Assembly (NCBI GenBank): GCA_021234535.1
Contig: CM037833.1
Span: forward strand, 19,753,738 to 19,817,737
Source of the DNA: Stichopus chloronotus
Lineage: Eukaryota > Echinodermata > Holothuroidea > Aspidochirotida > Stichopodidae
Direction: 5' to 3'
Length of the DNA: 64,000 nt
Under the pieces are notes generated by a model. That model was not told where the DNA came from. It saw nothing but the letters and a program-made list of their open reading frames with translations, and searched no databases. The translations under genes and the position numbers were made by a program. This document shows, piece by piece, positions 13,398 through 30,612 of this stretch (within the stretch, counting starts at the first letter, position 1; each line of letters opens with the position of its first letter).

Positions 13398-13636
13398 TCA
13401 GGGGGAGACGAGCGTGCAGTACGCCGAATAGGTCGCTCCACTGCCGCTATCAGTCAGTGTTATTGATCGGCAGGAGCGACGAGCGTTACTGACGAATGTC
13501 ACCACATAGGAAGAGTCAAACACAGAGTTTCTCCCCTGATAAATTTCGAAGAGTTCACGACAGTATATTGGATTACTCACACATGCAGTGGAGTTTGTGA
13601 GTTTGTTCATGTCTGCATTACAGTGATTGCGTGTGT
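13398..13636 (-). CDS. Orphan terminal exon of an unrecognised cysteine-containing protein
   Basis: A pyrimidine-bearing acceptor (TTTATCAG) is followed by an open frame beginning YTRNHCNADMNK and running about 79 codons to a TGA. It has five cysteines, a predicted glycosylation site (NST) and balanced residue use, unlike neighbouring junk frames. A GTGAGT donor inside it, after the ACV-encoding region, offers an alternative short exon. The family is not recognised. It lies upstream of, and on the same strand as, the CAP gene, so it may be the tail of another secreted protein whose other exons were not found. The same acceptor and the first bases of this exon recur, inverted, near 23910, where the frame then breaks. 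Confidence 0.3.
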
Positions 13637-14325
13637 ACTGATAAACCAAAAAGGTAAGATTATGTTTGATGTTAACTTTTTCTTTATTTTTAAATGTACA
13701 CTCGAGGTTGCACGTGAACGGACTATGTCTTTCAATGAAGGAAAATGACAGTAACTACTTCGAAAAAGCAACGGGATTGGCAAAAAACAGTAAAAAAACA
13801 GAAATCATATTTGAAAATTAACGGTTCTTATTATAAACCCCTACGTAATGAATATGCAACAGTACAGGTCTCACTAGTGTATAAAAAACATAATACTCAA
13901 GTCGCCGATTCTTGGTAGGTGTCGGGAATTATAGTATTTGGTGAAAGGAAGCACTGTATTGACAAATAACCTACGAACTGAACACAACATTGCAGCGTCA
14001 GTGTTCATGAGTTGTTTTGACTAACTGAATATTCAAAACTAGTGTACTTCGCATTGGTTTCCATTGTACAAAGAAGTACATGGTTGATTTGAACGAAAAC
14101 TGTCAACCACTACATTATCGTATTATACACTTTTTTTGTCGTTATGCTAGAAAAAATTTGAAATCATTTGGCAAAATTAACCATCTGAAACCTATTTATT
14201 TTCCCAGAATGTCTGAAGGGTATAATTAAAAGCCTTACCAAACTTTTGGAGATGAAATTTCCATGTTTTTACTTTTTGCCTACTCACACAATCACTTTAA
14301 AATGAAATTGCATGCTGTTCAGTGT
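13620..14325 (-). repeat. Inverted duplicate, copy 1 (partner at 23235-23935)
   Basis: Read in reverse complement, this segment follows the plus strand at 23235-23935 over roughly 700 bp with small indels. Shared landmarks include CACTAGTGAGACCTGTACT and a CATATTCATTA stretch, and the homology ends a few bases into the putative exon at 13636. Confidence 0.75.
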
Positions 14326-18494
<4,169 letters not shown>

Positions 18495-18725
18495 TTTAAT
18501 TATTTTTTTGAAACAACTTTCGGGAAGTCAAGTCAGTCATCGTTTCAGACAGCTTCAATTCTCCCAACCACTTATTTCTCGCTCCTCCCGCAGCCTTAAA
18601 CTGCTTTGCATGTTTAATCAAATCACTTGGCCCCTTTCTATGTTGTGACGTACGAGCTAACTCAGCATATTTCAAATTTGCTATCAAGCAAAGCGCAAAA
18701 TCAGTTGAGAATTATGCTTACCTCT
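18495..18725 (+). repeat. Interspersed repeat family B, copy 1
   Basis: Shares CAATCAC/CAACCACTTA, GTTTAATCAAATCACTTGGC / GTAATCAAAACACCTGACC, CTTTCTATG.TGTG and TTTGAAATTTG with 30380-30612 in the same order. Non-coding. Confidence 0.55.
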
Positions 18726-19259
18726 TAGCCCAAAAATGTGGCTTGGTTTGAGGAGCCACTGCTTTTAAATCGAAATGATAATTTCACGACGTTTTTGTCA
18801 ACGAACAAAATAGTTTCGCCGATTTGCGCGATTTTTTTCTTCTCGCGGTGTGCAAGTTTCTACTCTCAATCCGGACAAGATGCGAGGTTTTGCCACACTG
18901 AGGTTGGATTAACTCCACAGGTAACGGAGCAGGGTCAGCATTTTCAGCAATTTCCAAACTATCCTTCACCTGTACTTCACCAAAATTTGTACCGCGGTAT
19001 ATTTGCATCAATGATGGCAGTCGTAGACTGTTACTTATCGGTAATCGCCATTTAATTTCGAAAATCTCAAACCGTTCTCTCCGCTGCAGAAGTATTTCAC
19101 TACCTGGTTGCAAGATGAACTATTGTCGTCATTATAATCTATAACAAACAGTCACTACCGGACCTTATGTGTCAAGACCCTCGTTATAATTAAAAAATAA
19201 ATATGAACTGAAGACGTAATTTAAGATTCCGCAGAAGAGAGCAACACAGAGGGCATCAC

Positions 19260-19565
19260 AAGTTTTCGATGCTAAAAAGTCATACTCTACAAGCAACACC
19301 ATTGCTTTTTCTTATTGAGGTTAAATTTTTGGAAAATCCCATCGCCGTGAGTCAGGTTTTCACTCCATCTTGTGATGATCCACACAAAACATCGATCTCT
19401 TAAAGTAGTTCGGCTGTGCCGTTGCAATGTCCAGGCTCTCTTGAGCTACACGGAAAGGGGTTATTAGGTGTCGTTCCCACGGGCAAAACATGTGTATTCG
19501 AGCAAGGAATAGAGTCTGTTGAATATTTCAGCAAAGTCATAGCATTATCAAACTCGATTAATCGT
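19260..19565 (+). repeat. Interspersed repeat family A, copy 3
   Basis: Carries GATGCTAAAAAGTCAT, CAATGTCCAGGC, TTGAGCTACA and AAAGGGGTTATTAGGTGTCG in the family order. It is one of the more diverged copies. Confidence 0.6.
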
Positions 19566-22500
19566 GGCAAACCGCGAGAAAAGCTAAACGAGAAACGAGG
19601 AAATAACGATGACACCTGCAAAACCGGTGGCTGTCAGCACTACACGTTGAATCATCCACAAGTTAACCCATCCACTTTACTGCCTTAATTCACCATCGCC
19701 ATATATCCATTCTATTTCTCGACATTATGTAAAAATAATTTTGACATTTATCAACAGCCCTAAAAAGGTTGATGACAAAAAAATCTCATGTGCGCGATTG
19801 TGAGGCTGGATTTTATATCACATAGAGAAATATTGTTTTTATCATCAAGGTGTTATGTCACCGGAGTGGGGGTCAGCCGATACCTTCCGTTAACAGTTTA
19901 AGACTATTGAAATGCAATTAGAAAATTATTTGGACCATTGAACTCGGCACAGAGGGTGATCGTTTTGACTACAGTGTTTCCTTCTAAAGTTACGTACAAA
20001 TTTACAAACGTGCAAAGTTTTTTTTACATAAACTGTAGGCTATTACTGCTGTTTTGGAGTGACACTGATTCTTTATAATTTCTTTTTTGAAGATCACAGG
20101 TAAAGCGATTACGTAATAGACAATATAGTTTACCAGTAAAAGACCATCTCGTAGTGTTCACTCCACCACGTGCAGACGATAGCAACGAAACAAATTAAAC
20201 TTTTTTTAACTTCATGTCGTGCAACATTCGTTGATAGTCTTCGCTCTGTTCGAAGCAGTTGCCGACAAAGTAATTTTGTTATCCTCTTCTTTTTTTTTCC
20301 TTTTGGTTTGTTCACGTTTTTCAGAATCGATGAATGTTGACGTGGGATGTTTCACAATGCATATGAATGAAATGTTTTGTTTTAGACCTCGAAAGAACTG
20401 TTTTTATTAGCGACAGAGTTAAGCTTCATACAGAAGCCACCGGAGCGCATAAAGTTTCATTTTTAGATTTAACTGCTTTAGCTATATCTGCATGCATTTG
20501 GGAATGTTCAGCTTAGAAGCACTGAACCTTTTTCTCTCTCTCTCTCTCTCTCCCTCTTTTTTACTTATTTTTTCTCCTGTAAAATTTGTCATATAATATT
20601 CATTGTCGAAGACTGGTGCAGGAGGGGCGTATCGTGCCTGGCAGAAACCTGAAACTTGTAACATTTACAGCACACAAGGTTAGGTGAAAAGCTGACCTAT
20701 ATAGCAATGCTAACGATATGGCCTATGTGGACTGACAGCGGCGCAGGCTAGGGCGGGATAATATTTTACTGAAACACGTAATCCTGTGGATGGAGTTGAA
20801 CTTGTGATACAGAAATCAATATCAAAAGACCTAGGACTGCCAGGAGGTATAGGCTTCACTCATAAAGTCGTTTTCTTATGCTATCACAATGACCCAATTT
20901 TACCAGTTACATCAAGACAAACACTCGATATGGAACGTTCAAGAAGAAACTGAGTAAATGACACTTGTTACGATTTCAGTGTAAAATGTAACACAAATGA
21001 AAAACAAAATGTGTTCTTTTTTTCTCATACCATGTAAAATGGGAAAAACTGGAACTGCACTTGCAAACTTACTAAACCTATGAATCACATTTCGTTATAT
21101 CAAAGAGAGAAATAAAAGTACGTGGAGGAATTAAGGAGCAATTCAAAATCGGTTGTGTCACCGTTGACCTAAGCCATATGCTACCTGTAAATACTTGCAG
21201 TTTCTGCAAAATAATTCACTCACCTTCGCCTAAGTGTATCGATCAGTGGAATCTCTCGCCAGGGTTTTCCTGTTGCTCTGAGGGAACCAGGCACCGAATA
21301 TGAAAACATTGGAAACCATCCGATTTTATAAACGAATGCACTTCGTGTATCCACTGAAAGGCAAGCGCAACACAAACAGAAAACGGCTGTACGGATGCCT
21401 GTAGTAGTCATAAAATATTTTCCACATATAACTGTGACTCTCGGCTGATAGTACAGAACAGCTTGCGTTACGTTGTTCCATGGCCAGGCTAGTCAGTGGA
21501 ATCCTCATTCTCAAGTAGATAGATGAAAGGTAATGATATATGTATAGCACTCAGACTATCAAATTTGTATCAGTTTACACGAGGTCCATATATGTTACTG
21601 TTGTCACTGTTCGATCTTGATTGTTGTTTTGTTATTGTAAAAGGGTGAAAAGACAAACAGCACCGAGGTTCCTTTTTCAAGCGAAATCATCTGTATCGTA
21701 GAGCGAGAAATGAACTGGAGCAGACCAATGTGTTTTTAACCTACTGGTATAGGCTCAACTACGTTGCACCGACAACGGTGAAAGCTTATTACGATCTTCA
21801 ATTTACGTTTCGGTTACAACCTTACGTTAATTAAAGTTTATGAGGTGCTTTTAACATAGCTTAGCTATAAGAAGTGGTTAGCATTAGACTTCAAATTTAG
21901 GTAACGATCATGAGCCTACCGCCCTCATTCTTAATCGTTATGATCACAAAGTGAGAGCTTTTCGTGATTACTTGGAAACAAAGTTTTGGAAATTAGTTTT
22001 TGCATACTCATCTCACTGAGAGCGACATTTGAAACTTAGCCAAACCAAAGCTAAACCACAAATTCATAAAGACCTAGATATTGCGGGTGAATGTACGGTT
22101 TTGTCGAATATTATTGGCTTTAAACGATGATTAAGAACCAGCTAACTTGGTGTCACCTAATTTGGAGAAAAACGGACGTAGTAGCCTACCGACGTTTTGG
22201 TTTTGACTATTCAACTTTCTTTTTTATTTACATTTTTTGCTTCCATGTTTTTTTTTACATATCTACCAGTCACGTACACACGCAAAAAAAAAAATGCTTT
22301 GTTTTGTTTATTTTCCTTGTAGCACTTTTCTTCCCCCCCCCCTTTTTTTTTTTTTTTTGCAAGGCACATGCAACCTATCAGTTTCATTACTCACGTATTA
22401 TTTTTTTTTACCTTCTCTGAGAGGAAAATTCTTCTTTTCCTGTACCTCTCCTTATGTCTAGATAACATTTTTTTTTCTTCGAGGGGCATATGTTGTTTCT

Positions 22501-23234
22501 CGCTCCCCGCCTGTTAATCTCACGGTCTGTATGGCACAGTCACTCGAGAACTCACGTCCAGACTTCTGTTGCATGAATCTGCTAGATGCATTTCAATAGG
22601 ACAAAAACCAAAACCAAAGGGATTGCCTTTTCTTTTATAGGCTATGTATGTAATATTATATGTATGTAATATTATATGTATGTAATATTTATAACAAAAC
22701 TGTGTCTACGCGACCTTTTGGTATTTTGGTTAATGAAGAACAAAGAAGATCTCATGCATCACATGGAATGTATTCCTTTCTTTTTTTACTTTTTTTATAA
22801 TTTGTGGTAATTTACTCACTAATTTTACTTGCAACAATATGTTGTAAATTTCTTCTTTTTTGGGGGGGAGGGGTTGTTTTTTGTTTATTTATTGGCATTT
22901 AGGCTTATCCCTCGTAAATTGCACTCACACAAAGGCTACACTTGCAAAATAACACGAATGTATTGCTTATGTGAAAAGAAGGGCGTTCGGTTTAACAGAA
23001 AAGAAAAATCCTCTCTAAATGAATCGATGTGAATGGGCATAGAAAGACAGATTATTCAAAGTAAAAAAAAGGACGGTGGCCTTCTTTCCAATAAGCATAT
23101 GTCACAAATCCAGTTATTTGCTCCTCAAGAATAATTTTGTTCACCTAAACTTTAAGAAATTCTTCCGTAACTCATCGAAGTATGAATAACTTATTGAGGA
23201 AATGACTAATACGTTACAGGTGTTCATTTCAATG
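19566..23234. other. No gene seen
   Basis: Contains a TC run (20532-20553), a 17-bp GTATGTAATATTATAT triplet repeat (22645-22690), and long T and C runs near 22334-22360. A short frame at 20590-20645 (minus) after a TTTCAG looked exon-like but has no donor. Confidence 0.55.
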
Positions 23235-23935
23235 ATGATTTTATTACATTATTGTATTTCCCTTTAAATTGATTTCGTGCGTAGGCAAAAAGTAAAAACA
23301 TTGAAATTTAATCTCCAAAATTCTGGTAAGGCTTTTCATTACGCCATTCAGACAATCTGGGAAAATAAATAGGTTTCAGTTTGCTTAATTTTGCCATATG
23401 ATTACAAATTCTTCTAACATAATGACAAAAGTGAAGAATACGATAATGTAGTAGTTGACAGTTTTCATTCAAATCAACGGTGGCTTCTTTGAGCAAGCCA
23501 ATGGTAAGTATACTAGTATTTAATATTCAGTTAACAACTCAGGATCCCTGATGCCGCGGGCAAGGTTGTTTTCAGTTCGTAGCTTATTTGTAAATACAGT
23601 ATTTTCTTTTACCAAATACTACAATTTCCGATACCTACCAAGGAGCGACGACTTGAGTAGTGTGTTTTTAATACACTAGTGAGACCTGTACTGCTGCATA
23701 TTCATTATGTAAGCGGTTATAGTAAGAATCGTTAATTTTCAAATATGATTTCTGTTTTTTATGCCAATCCCGTTGCTTTTCGAAGTAGTTACTGTCATTT
23801 TCCGTCATTGAAAGACGTAGTCCGTTCATGTACAACCTCGCGTGTGCATTTAAAAATAAAGAAAAAGTTAAGATAAAAAGTAATCTTATCTTTTTGGTTT
23901 TTCAGTACACACGCCATCACTTTAATGGATTTACT
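23235..23935 (+). repeat. Inverted duplicate, copy 2 (partner at 13620-14325)
   Basis: Same segment as above in opposite orientation, about 9 kb away. It retains the TTTTTCAG acceptor and TACACACGC, but the following frame meets TAG within 15 codons, so the exon is not preserved here. Confidence 0.75.
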
Positions 23936-25791
23936 CTCATATATTAGTGTCGATGTCGGGACTAGATTAGTTAAATGTGGCCTTCAGCTTTCAGAATCTA
24001 AAATTCTTGTATAAACTGACGTCACAACGGATGGCTTGAAATTGGAAAACAGAATAACTGATCCTTTAAAAGATGGATATTGGGTATTTCCTCCTCAAAA
24101 TTTGTAAAGTGTACCCTCTAAAAGCATTTCTAGAGAAACACTTTAGCACTAGGTATACACGCCTTCGCAGAAAAAAAAAAAAAAACATAGAAAATGACAT
24201 ATGCCCATCCTTTTTTTTTTTGCTCGTTAATTGTTTTTGTGTGTGTGGGGCCCTACGTTTGCTTATTTTGTTTGTGTGTGTGTGTTTCTTTCTCTGTCTG
24301 TCTGTATGTGTTCCCTTACTCTTTTTGGCTTGTTTATTTTTGTCCTCTTTTTATTTTTACTTCCTTAAGACAATGTTTGTTGGAAAGAATTTTCACATAA
24401 CGCAGAGTCACAGACATCATGTTAAAAAGCGCCCTTTAATCTCACTACCATTCCAGTTTTCGTTGCCCCAGGCACACATCAAGGGAACTGCACCATCCGT
24501 AAGAAATTCAATACCTCTCTCTACTGGCAGTGACTGGCCCCTCTTTTACAATGTAACATACAAAAGTGAAATTTACGGTAAAATATGTCCAGATACGACA
24601 TCTAACGGCGATTTAACATTGAATTGCACTTTCAAAGGGAAAATTTGTTTGGGTAAGAAACAATTTAAAGAAATGTCACGGTCTGTGCTTCTTTCGTTTT
24701 TAAATGTCTTCTCGCAAACAAACTCCCCCCCCCCCCCCCTCTGCAGTATTGTCAATATCATTAGCTCAATGCGGACTTTACCATTACCGTGACATTTCAA
24801 ATAAATATATGTTCTTGCACCCCATTAAATATAAGATTTCAACCACAGGATTTTCAGACATACTGAATTTATATTTTTATACCTTAGTACAGTACTTATG
24901 TATTTTATGGAATTAACTTCTTAATTTCCGTAACATAAACTGTACAAGTAACATCCTAATTTATCTCGATCATCCCTTAAGTTTGTGTTACGCAAGTGGG
25001 TCACAAACTTCTGTACTCCAACAACGTTTCACAGCATGCAGTCTAGTCCTAATTGCACTGCAAAAGCACCAGCACTGTGTACAACTTAACCGATGCTGCA
25101 GCAACGCTTCGCGAACGAAGAAATGTACATGTGGTAGAAGATATTTTGTGGGGAGAACGCACACTTAGGGAACAGCAAACCTTCAAACAATTTTTGTAAG
25201 GATTAGGCATCTGGAAGTAAGCATTTTGACGAATTCTGCCCCAAATTGAAAAACGCAACCACATAATCAGGTGCAAATGATCCATCAAACACTATCTTGG
25301 TATCCTTTATATAATAACAGTAACAATACAATAACAAGCAAAAATCGTGCCACTCTGGTGTGTGGCTAAAAAAAAATCTGTCCTCATCGTGGTCAATGGT
25401 AGCGGTTACATAATACGCCACTGACTAGAGACAGTATTTGTTCAAGTCAAATGTGACTTGTACTGGCTTACAACAGTGGCACTAAAGGGCGCATTCTGAT
25501 ATGTCAATTTCCGATCTGCGATTTCAATACGTAGTTTTTCAATTTATAACGGAAACAATATGAAAACTGATTTTCTGTGACGCGTTATATGCTCTGCCAA
25601 CGTTATAACAATGGTGAATGTATGTGGTGCAACCCAGGCACATAGCGTACATAGGCCTATACCCTTATCAAGTATTGTTGCATTCACTGTGCATTGTTGT
25701 GAGTCTCTCTCGCAGGAGGAAGTCTCCTAAAGGACTGAAGAATAAAAGAAAGAGGAAAAAAAAAACTTGTTACCAATTCCAATATCAGACA

Positions 25792-25798
25792 ATGGAGG
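25792..25798 (+). CDS. CD225 gene coding exon 1 (7 nt)
   Basis: ATGGAGG is followed at once by a GTAAGT donor. It supplies Met, Glu and the first base of Gly. Any 5' UTR lies upstream in this exon. Confidence 0.65.
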
Positions 25799-28700
25799 GT
25801 AAGTAGCCTAAGTATACCGTCGTATCTTTAAGTTTAAAACAAAAAAAAAAAAACAAAAAAAAAAAAAAAACAGCACATCTGGTAGAAGACTACTCAGTCT
25901 TTGTATCCCAAAGCTTGTATTAGGTTGAGATCTTTGCTTAGTACTATGAGTGGGACCCTTTCTTTTATTCTAGGCGGCAGAAACCAGACAACAATTTCAA
26001 AACAAATGTAAAATGTATAAGATCCTGATGTTCATTAAATACAAATGATGCATCTCATTTTAGAGGTTGTTGTCTCTGAAAATTTTACCGGTACGTACCG
26101 ATGTTTTTTTTTCTTCTTCTTCTTATCACCAGGTCAAGGAAACTTTAAGACCGGTAACCAGTGCCTCGTGCCATATGAATCTATGGCCAATACTGACAAC
26201 GTGGACCCCAATGTAAGAACTCATTTCACTTAATATTGATGATCATTATTGATGACAATAATTGAAAGAAAAAACCATTTTAAAAACTCAGTGGTAGCTT
26301 GAGAGTCCTCAGAGTGTCCTTGAATACCGAGAGAGAACAACTTAAATTTACTGTAGGAATAGGAGACTTTTTTCCCACTTCTGCAAAATACCAATACAAT
26401 CGAACGGTAATTGTATTACATGGTAAGTGGCCAGCCGTCAGGATTGATTGGATAAACATTCGATGTCAGAATGAAACTTCCTATGTATAATTAGTTTATC
26501 ACTGGCGGATATGGTGACAGAGTTCTACTCACGCCCTCGTCTCAGTTTTCGCACAGCTTAACTCCTTAGTACATCACCAATAGCCTATACGATTATCCCC
26601 ACCCCCCTTTAAAGTAAAGTGTCCAGTGACGTCGTACTCAATATCAACGAGGAGTGTCACGTCGCAAAGTGATTACTTTACAACACAAAGGAGGTTTTAC
26701 AAGGAAAACCTCGTTGACAACACAATGCCTCCTCTTTTCAATAACACAGTGCTACTTTTTTATATAATAATGAGGGTAAAGCTTATAATTCCATTCGCTT
26801 TGTACCACAGGGATACCAACCAGTGCCTACCGAAAACCAAGCTATGGTGCGTGTCACTAACGCAGTACCTGCTCCTCCAGACTATTTTGCGTTATCTCTG
26901 TTCGTGACAATTTGCTGTTGTTTGCCTTTCGGCGTTGTCGGTCTGATAAAATCCAGTGAGGTAGGTCGTGAAAAAGAACTGGCATCCCATGTTTGGAGCA
27001 AACTTGAAAATAAAAATGAGATGGAAGGGGGAAATTCTGTAAAATTGGGGACGCATTTCATGTTGACGCAAAACGTTCTTAAAGGTTCCCAAAACGTTAT
27101 ACAACGTTCAACGTTTTGAAAACGTTGTTAGATCGTTTCGTGGTAACTTACTGCAGGGCGCGCGCATTACTACTAAAAACGTAGCACGCTTACAATTATT
27201 CCGTCACAGATTGGTAGAGAGAAGTTATTGTACATGGATGTACGTTTAGACTTCAAAACCAAAGTGAAGAGACTTCGGAAGGGAAAGGAATAATTCGAAT
27301 AGTATACTCTGAATATGAGAGTAGCTGTCTTTCCAGATCGTTGTATTGCTTAGGCGCCACGATATGTACACTGTCTAACATTCGATGATTCCTTCTGGTA
27401 ATTTCAAATGATCATGTTTTACACTGGCATATCTTTGAAGTACTGTTTCAACTGGATTATGAATCCAGGCCTTATTTGCGTCCAAGCACGAAAACAGAGG
27501 TTGCACCACTTCCTCTTAGTAACTAACAAGACTGATTTTACCCATCACATTAAATACAGGATTTTTTTTTTACTTTGATTAAGCCTACCATGACAAACAA
27601 ATTGAAAGAATGAGGGCATCCGTCGCAGGGCACAAAGTACTATCGTGGGTCAAAATGAGCATGACAGGTTTCACTCTCCAAATCCAAAATTTTGAGATAA
27701 CTCTCTCAAAAATAGAACAATGACATTCACTCACAATGTGGAGTGTACACATGCCGTTACTCGTACGTTAAAATGGGATTCACTTCAACCTCACTCTTCT
27801 TTTGTTCTACTGGGGTTCAAGTTGTTGCAAATTTTCTTCGCCTTAGGTCATTTTTATCACCTCATGCTGTGATAATCCACATGGTCGATTAAACATCGTT
27901 CTCCTAAAGTAATTCAGGTGTTTCAATCCAATGTCTAGGCTTTCGTGAGCTGCCTGGCAAGGGGTATTAGGTGTCATGTTCATCGGTAACATATGTGTAA
28001 CCGGACATGAAAGAGGGTCTGTAGAACATTTTAGCACGGTTGTAACGTCATGATGACCAGCTAAACGTACTAAGAGTCTAGATTGGGGATGGCTCCAAAC
28101 TTAAGAGCGGACATTCACCCCAAACGAGTGAATGACTATTTGGCTGGAGATTCCTTATACTCCATTAGACTTAAATATTCACTGATTAATTTTGCAGCCA
28201 TCCCATATCTCATGACTTTGGGATTTAGAGAGTATACGCCTGTAAAATTACAAGGACAAAAACAAGAAAAAAAAATCTTGAAAAAATCCTTCCTTTTAAA
28301 GTTACATGTTTGTAATTCCTTCTAAACCATACGTTGTGTGCAAGACTCAACACACTTGACGAAATGCTCCATGCCGACAAACATTATAATTTTAGCTTTG
28401 CAGATTAAATAATTCGTGGGTATCATATTTAACTCCATATGGATTGCAATAATATCCATGAGTTTTCTGGAATACATAATGCTTTATTTTGCTTTATATA
28501 CCGGTAGTTTTTTGTTTCGCTATCTGCCGTATGTATTCCTTAGTTAGAGGGCTATGCTCGGTCAAATTGACGTTCATTTTGAGCAATTTAAAATGTGAAT
28601 TTCTTGAAAAGCCTGTAATAGCTACAGCCCCGACAATACAGCAGTGACGCCAACAGCATGCATAAACAGTAGCTAAGAGGCATCGGCGAAAAGAAAAAAA

Positions 28701-29045
28701 AATGAAAAATAAATTTTACTATTAGCCCTAATTGATTGCAAAAAGAGAAAGAAAAGAAAAAAGGGCTTGCAATGGTTGACTAAAATCTGGTGCCCAAAAT
28801 GCACCAAGTTGAATTCGCAATAAAGAAAACAAAACATGAAATGTGAAAATCAACTGACGTCCATATTTTTTTCCCTCTCGAAGGTACGCACACGCGCTCG
28901 TCTAGGGGACCAATCAGGTGCGGAGGCCTCTTCACGTGAGGCTAAATTATGGAGTCTTGTTGGACTTACAATCGGACTGGTCTTGATAACGATTGGTCTT
29001 CTGTTGAACATCATTACCATCGTTACTCTAAGTGTGAGTGACTGA
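25792..29045 (+). CDS. CD225/dispanin (IFITM-like) membrane protein, complete in 4 exons
   Basis: The exons are 25792-25798, 26133-26212, 26811-26960 and 28884-29045 (intron phases 1, 0, 0). All have GT-AG ends and join to a 132-residue protein. Residues 1-50 are a short polar cytoplasmic tail. Residues 51-75 are the re-entrant helix of a CD225 domain (PPDYFALSLF, then Cys 64-66, LPFG, GLIKSSE). Residues 80-101 are the conserved loop with GDQSGAEASSREAKLW, and 102-128 the transmembrane helix with a GLTIG (GxxxG) motif. Family knowledge: these small proteins sit in plasma or endosomal membranes, adjacent cysteines are often palmitoylated, and vertebrate IFITMs restrict virus fusion while other dispanins act at synapses or in development. 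Which role applies here is unknown. The ATG was chosen because it has A at -3 and a tiny first exon; the frame is open further upstream, so an earlier start is not excluded. Confidence 0.9.
26133..26212 (+). CDS. CD225 gene coding exon 2: cytoplasmic tail
   Basis: The acceptor is a long CTT-rich tract ending CACCAG and the donor is GTAAGA. It encodes residues 3-29, ending in DNVDPN. Confidence 0.75.
26811..26960 (+). CDS. CD225 gene coding exon 3: re-entrant helix
   Basis: The acceptor is TACCACAG and the donor GTAGGT. It encodes residues 30-79, including the triple cysteine ICCC and the GLIKSSE signature, which stops exactly where the next exon continues with VRTRARLGD. Confidence 0.9.
27745..28060 (+). 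repeat. Interspersed repeat family A, copy 4 (in CD225 intron 3)
   Basis: Full-length copy with CTCACTCTTCTTTTGTTCTA, CACCTCATGCTGTGATAATC and GGGGTATTAGGTGTCATG. It sits in the 1.9-kb intron between CD225 exons 3 and 4. Confidence 0.7.
28884..29045 (+). CDS. CD225 gene coding exon 4: loop, transmembrane helix and stop
   Basis: The acceptor is CTCGAAG. It encodes residues 80-132, with the GD.SGAEASSREAK.W loop and one strong transmembrane helix, then TGA at 29043-29045. The tail after the helix is only a few residues (SVSD). Confidence 0.9.
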   Translation, partial: VRTRARLGDQSGAEASSREAKLWSLVGLTIGLVLITIGLLLNIITIVTLSVSD

Positions 29046-30106
29046 TTGGTTTGTAAGGGGCAAATCATGGTGGTAAGAGAAACTGTTAGGGAGCAATTTC
29101 GGGCGTTGCACGAGCTGAGAGAATTAGGGCTAGGGGACCCCATCTCACTGAAGGTCTGAGGTTTTAGCATGATCTCTGGGTGACAAATTTAGTCTCAGGA
29201 TAGATACACTTCGGTTAAAAGTGTCATCATCTAATACAAATATTCTACATGACTTTAATGAATTTCGACTATTTCTCTAAGACACATGGAAACTTACGAT
29301 CCCTCGTAGGTCTAGGGGCAAAGCTCGTTTGAGTTACTGTGGGGGGGGGGGGGGGAAGCCGCTGGAAGCTCTAAGGCCTTAGGCTACGATTTATCTGGGT
29401 GAAAAATTTAGTCTAATGACTTCTTAAAACAGAAAGGTAAATATTAAGAATTTAAACGTGGGATAACTGTATACATGTATGCATTCGTCACGCCATTTGG
29501 TGGGGTGGCAATGAGGGAAAAGGTTCTGACTTGTCCCCAGTTGCGCCCCTCCCACGTGTCGCCACTGGCGAGTCAGCAATTGACCATCGGTGCCGTCTGT
29601 GTACGTAAAACCGAAGTGCTGCACACCGGTAGGATGCATAATGTAGACATTCATGCAAGAGACGTTTGCAGAGCTACCGTGAAGAGATCGACGTCACGTG
29701 ATATTCGATTGTAAGACTTCAAGTACCTTTAACAACAACCGACGTCACAATTGTTCCAAATATCAACATGTAACAAAGTGTCTAAAAAGGAGAATATGAA
29801 CGGACTACCTTGAGTCATTATAGAAAAAAAATGTGAAATATGCTACTAATTGAAAAAAACAAACAACGTTTCGTTCGTCACATTAATTAGGTAACAAGGA
29901 AAAACATCACATTTCATCCTCTTTTCTGTGGGTGGTTTATTTTTTCTATTATTGCATACATTAAACAAAGAATAAGAATTTAAGTGGTTCATGCAAAGTG
30001 AAGGATATTTTCGTTAAATCCAATACTCATTTGTGTAATATTTACAACTGTTAATTTTTACTCTTCCTTTCGGATGGAAAGGATGAACATTAAGGCAGAA
30101 AAAATG

Positions 30107-30132
30107 AATAAAGTATGCAAATGAACAATAAA
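30107..30132 (+). terminator. Candidate poly(A) signals of the CD225 gene
   Basis: Two AATAAA hexamers (30107-30112 and 30127-30132) lie about 1.06 kb after the stop and are followed by a T-rich stretch. They are the first close pair downstream, but no T/GT-rich element was confirmed. Confidence 0.35.
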
Positions 30133-30379
30133 ATATAATACAGATATTTTTTTTTTTTCGTGCGGTTGATATTTCAAGTATAATTCTCGTCAGTTTTCCA
30201 CATGGTACTGATATTGTTTATCCTAGTTCAAGTTAATTATTTTCGTACCCTGTGTATACCCCTCTTGGCGTTGTTGTGATATCGAGGTCAATCTTGCCAC
30301 ACACAACCAGGGATACACTGAGGTAATATATTGTAAGATATTGACCCCTGCGTGTTATTGCACTAGCCATTTTCCCTCA

Positions 30380-30612
30380 GTCACTTGAATACGATTGTGA
30401 AAGTTAAAGGCAGTGACTCATCGCACAGACAGTTCCAACCCTTCCAATCACTTACTTTTATAGCCCCGCCCACAGTCTGTCTTCGACAATTCCACATGTG
30501 TAATCAAAACACCTGACCTCCTTTCTATGCTGTGTAATACGGGGCCAGCCTGCATCTTTGAAATTTGTTGCCAATCACAGAGCAGAACCAATTAAGAATT
30601 TTGCTTCCCTAG
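30380..30612 (+). repeat. Interspersed repeat family B, copy 2
   Basis: Direct-orientation partner of 18495-18725. It ends next to a poly-C/poly-A tract at 30613-30655, which may be a degraded retroposon tail. Confidence 0.55.

Noticed and set aside
24073..24792. Longest non-zinc-finger open frame (239 codons, plus)
   Set aside because: It is dominated by low-complexity Phe/Cys/Val/Leu encoded by T- and TG-rich simple sequence, with a poly-Pro from a C run. No domain and no convincing splice partners.
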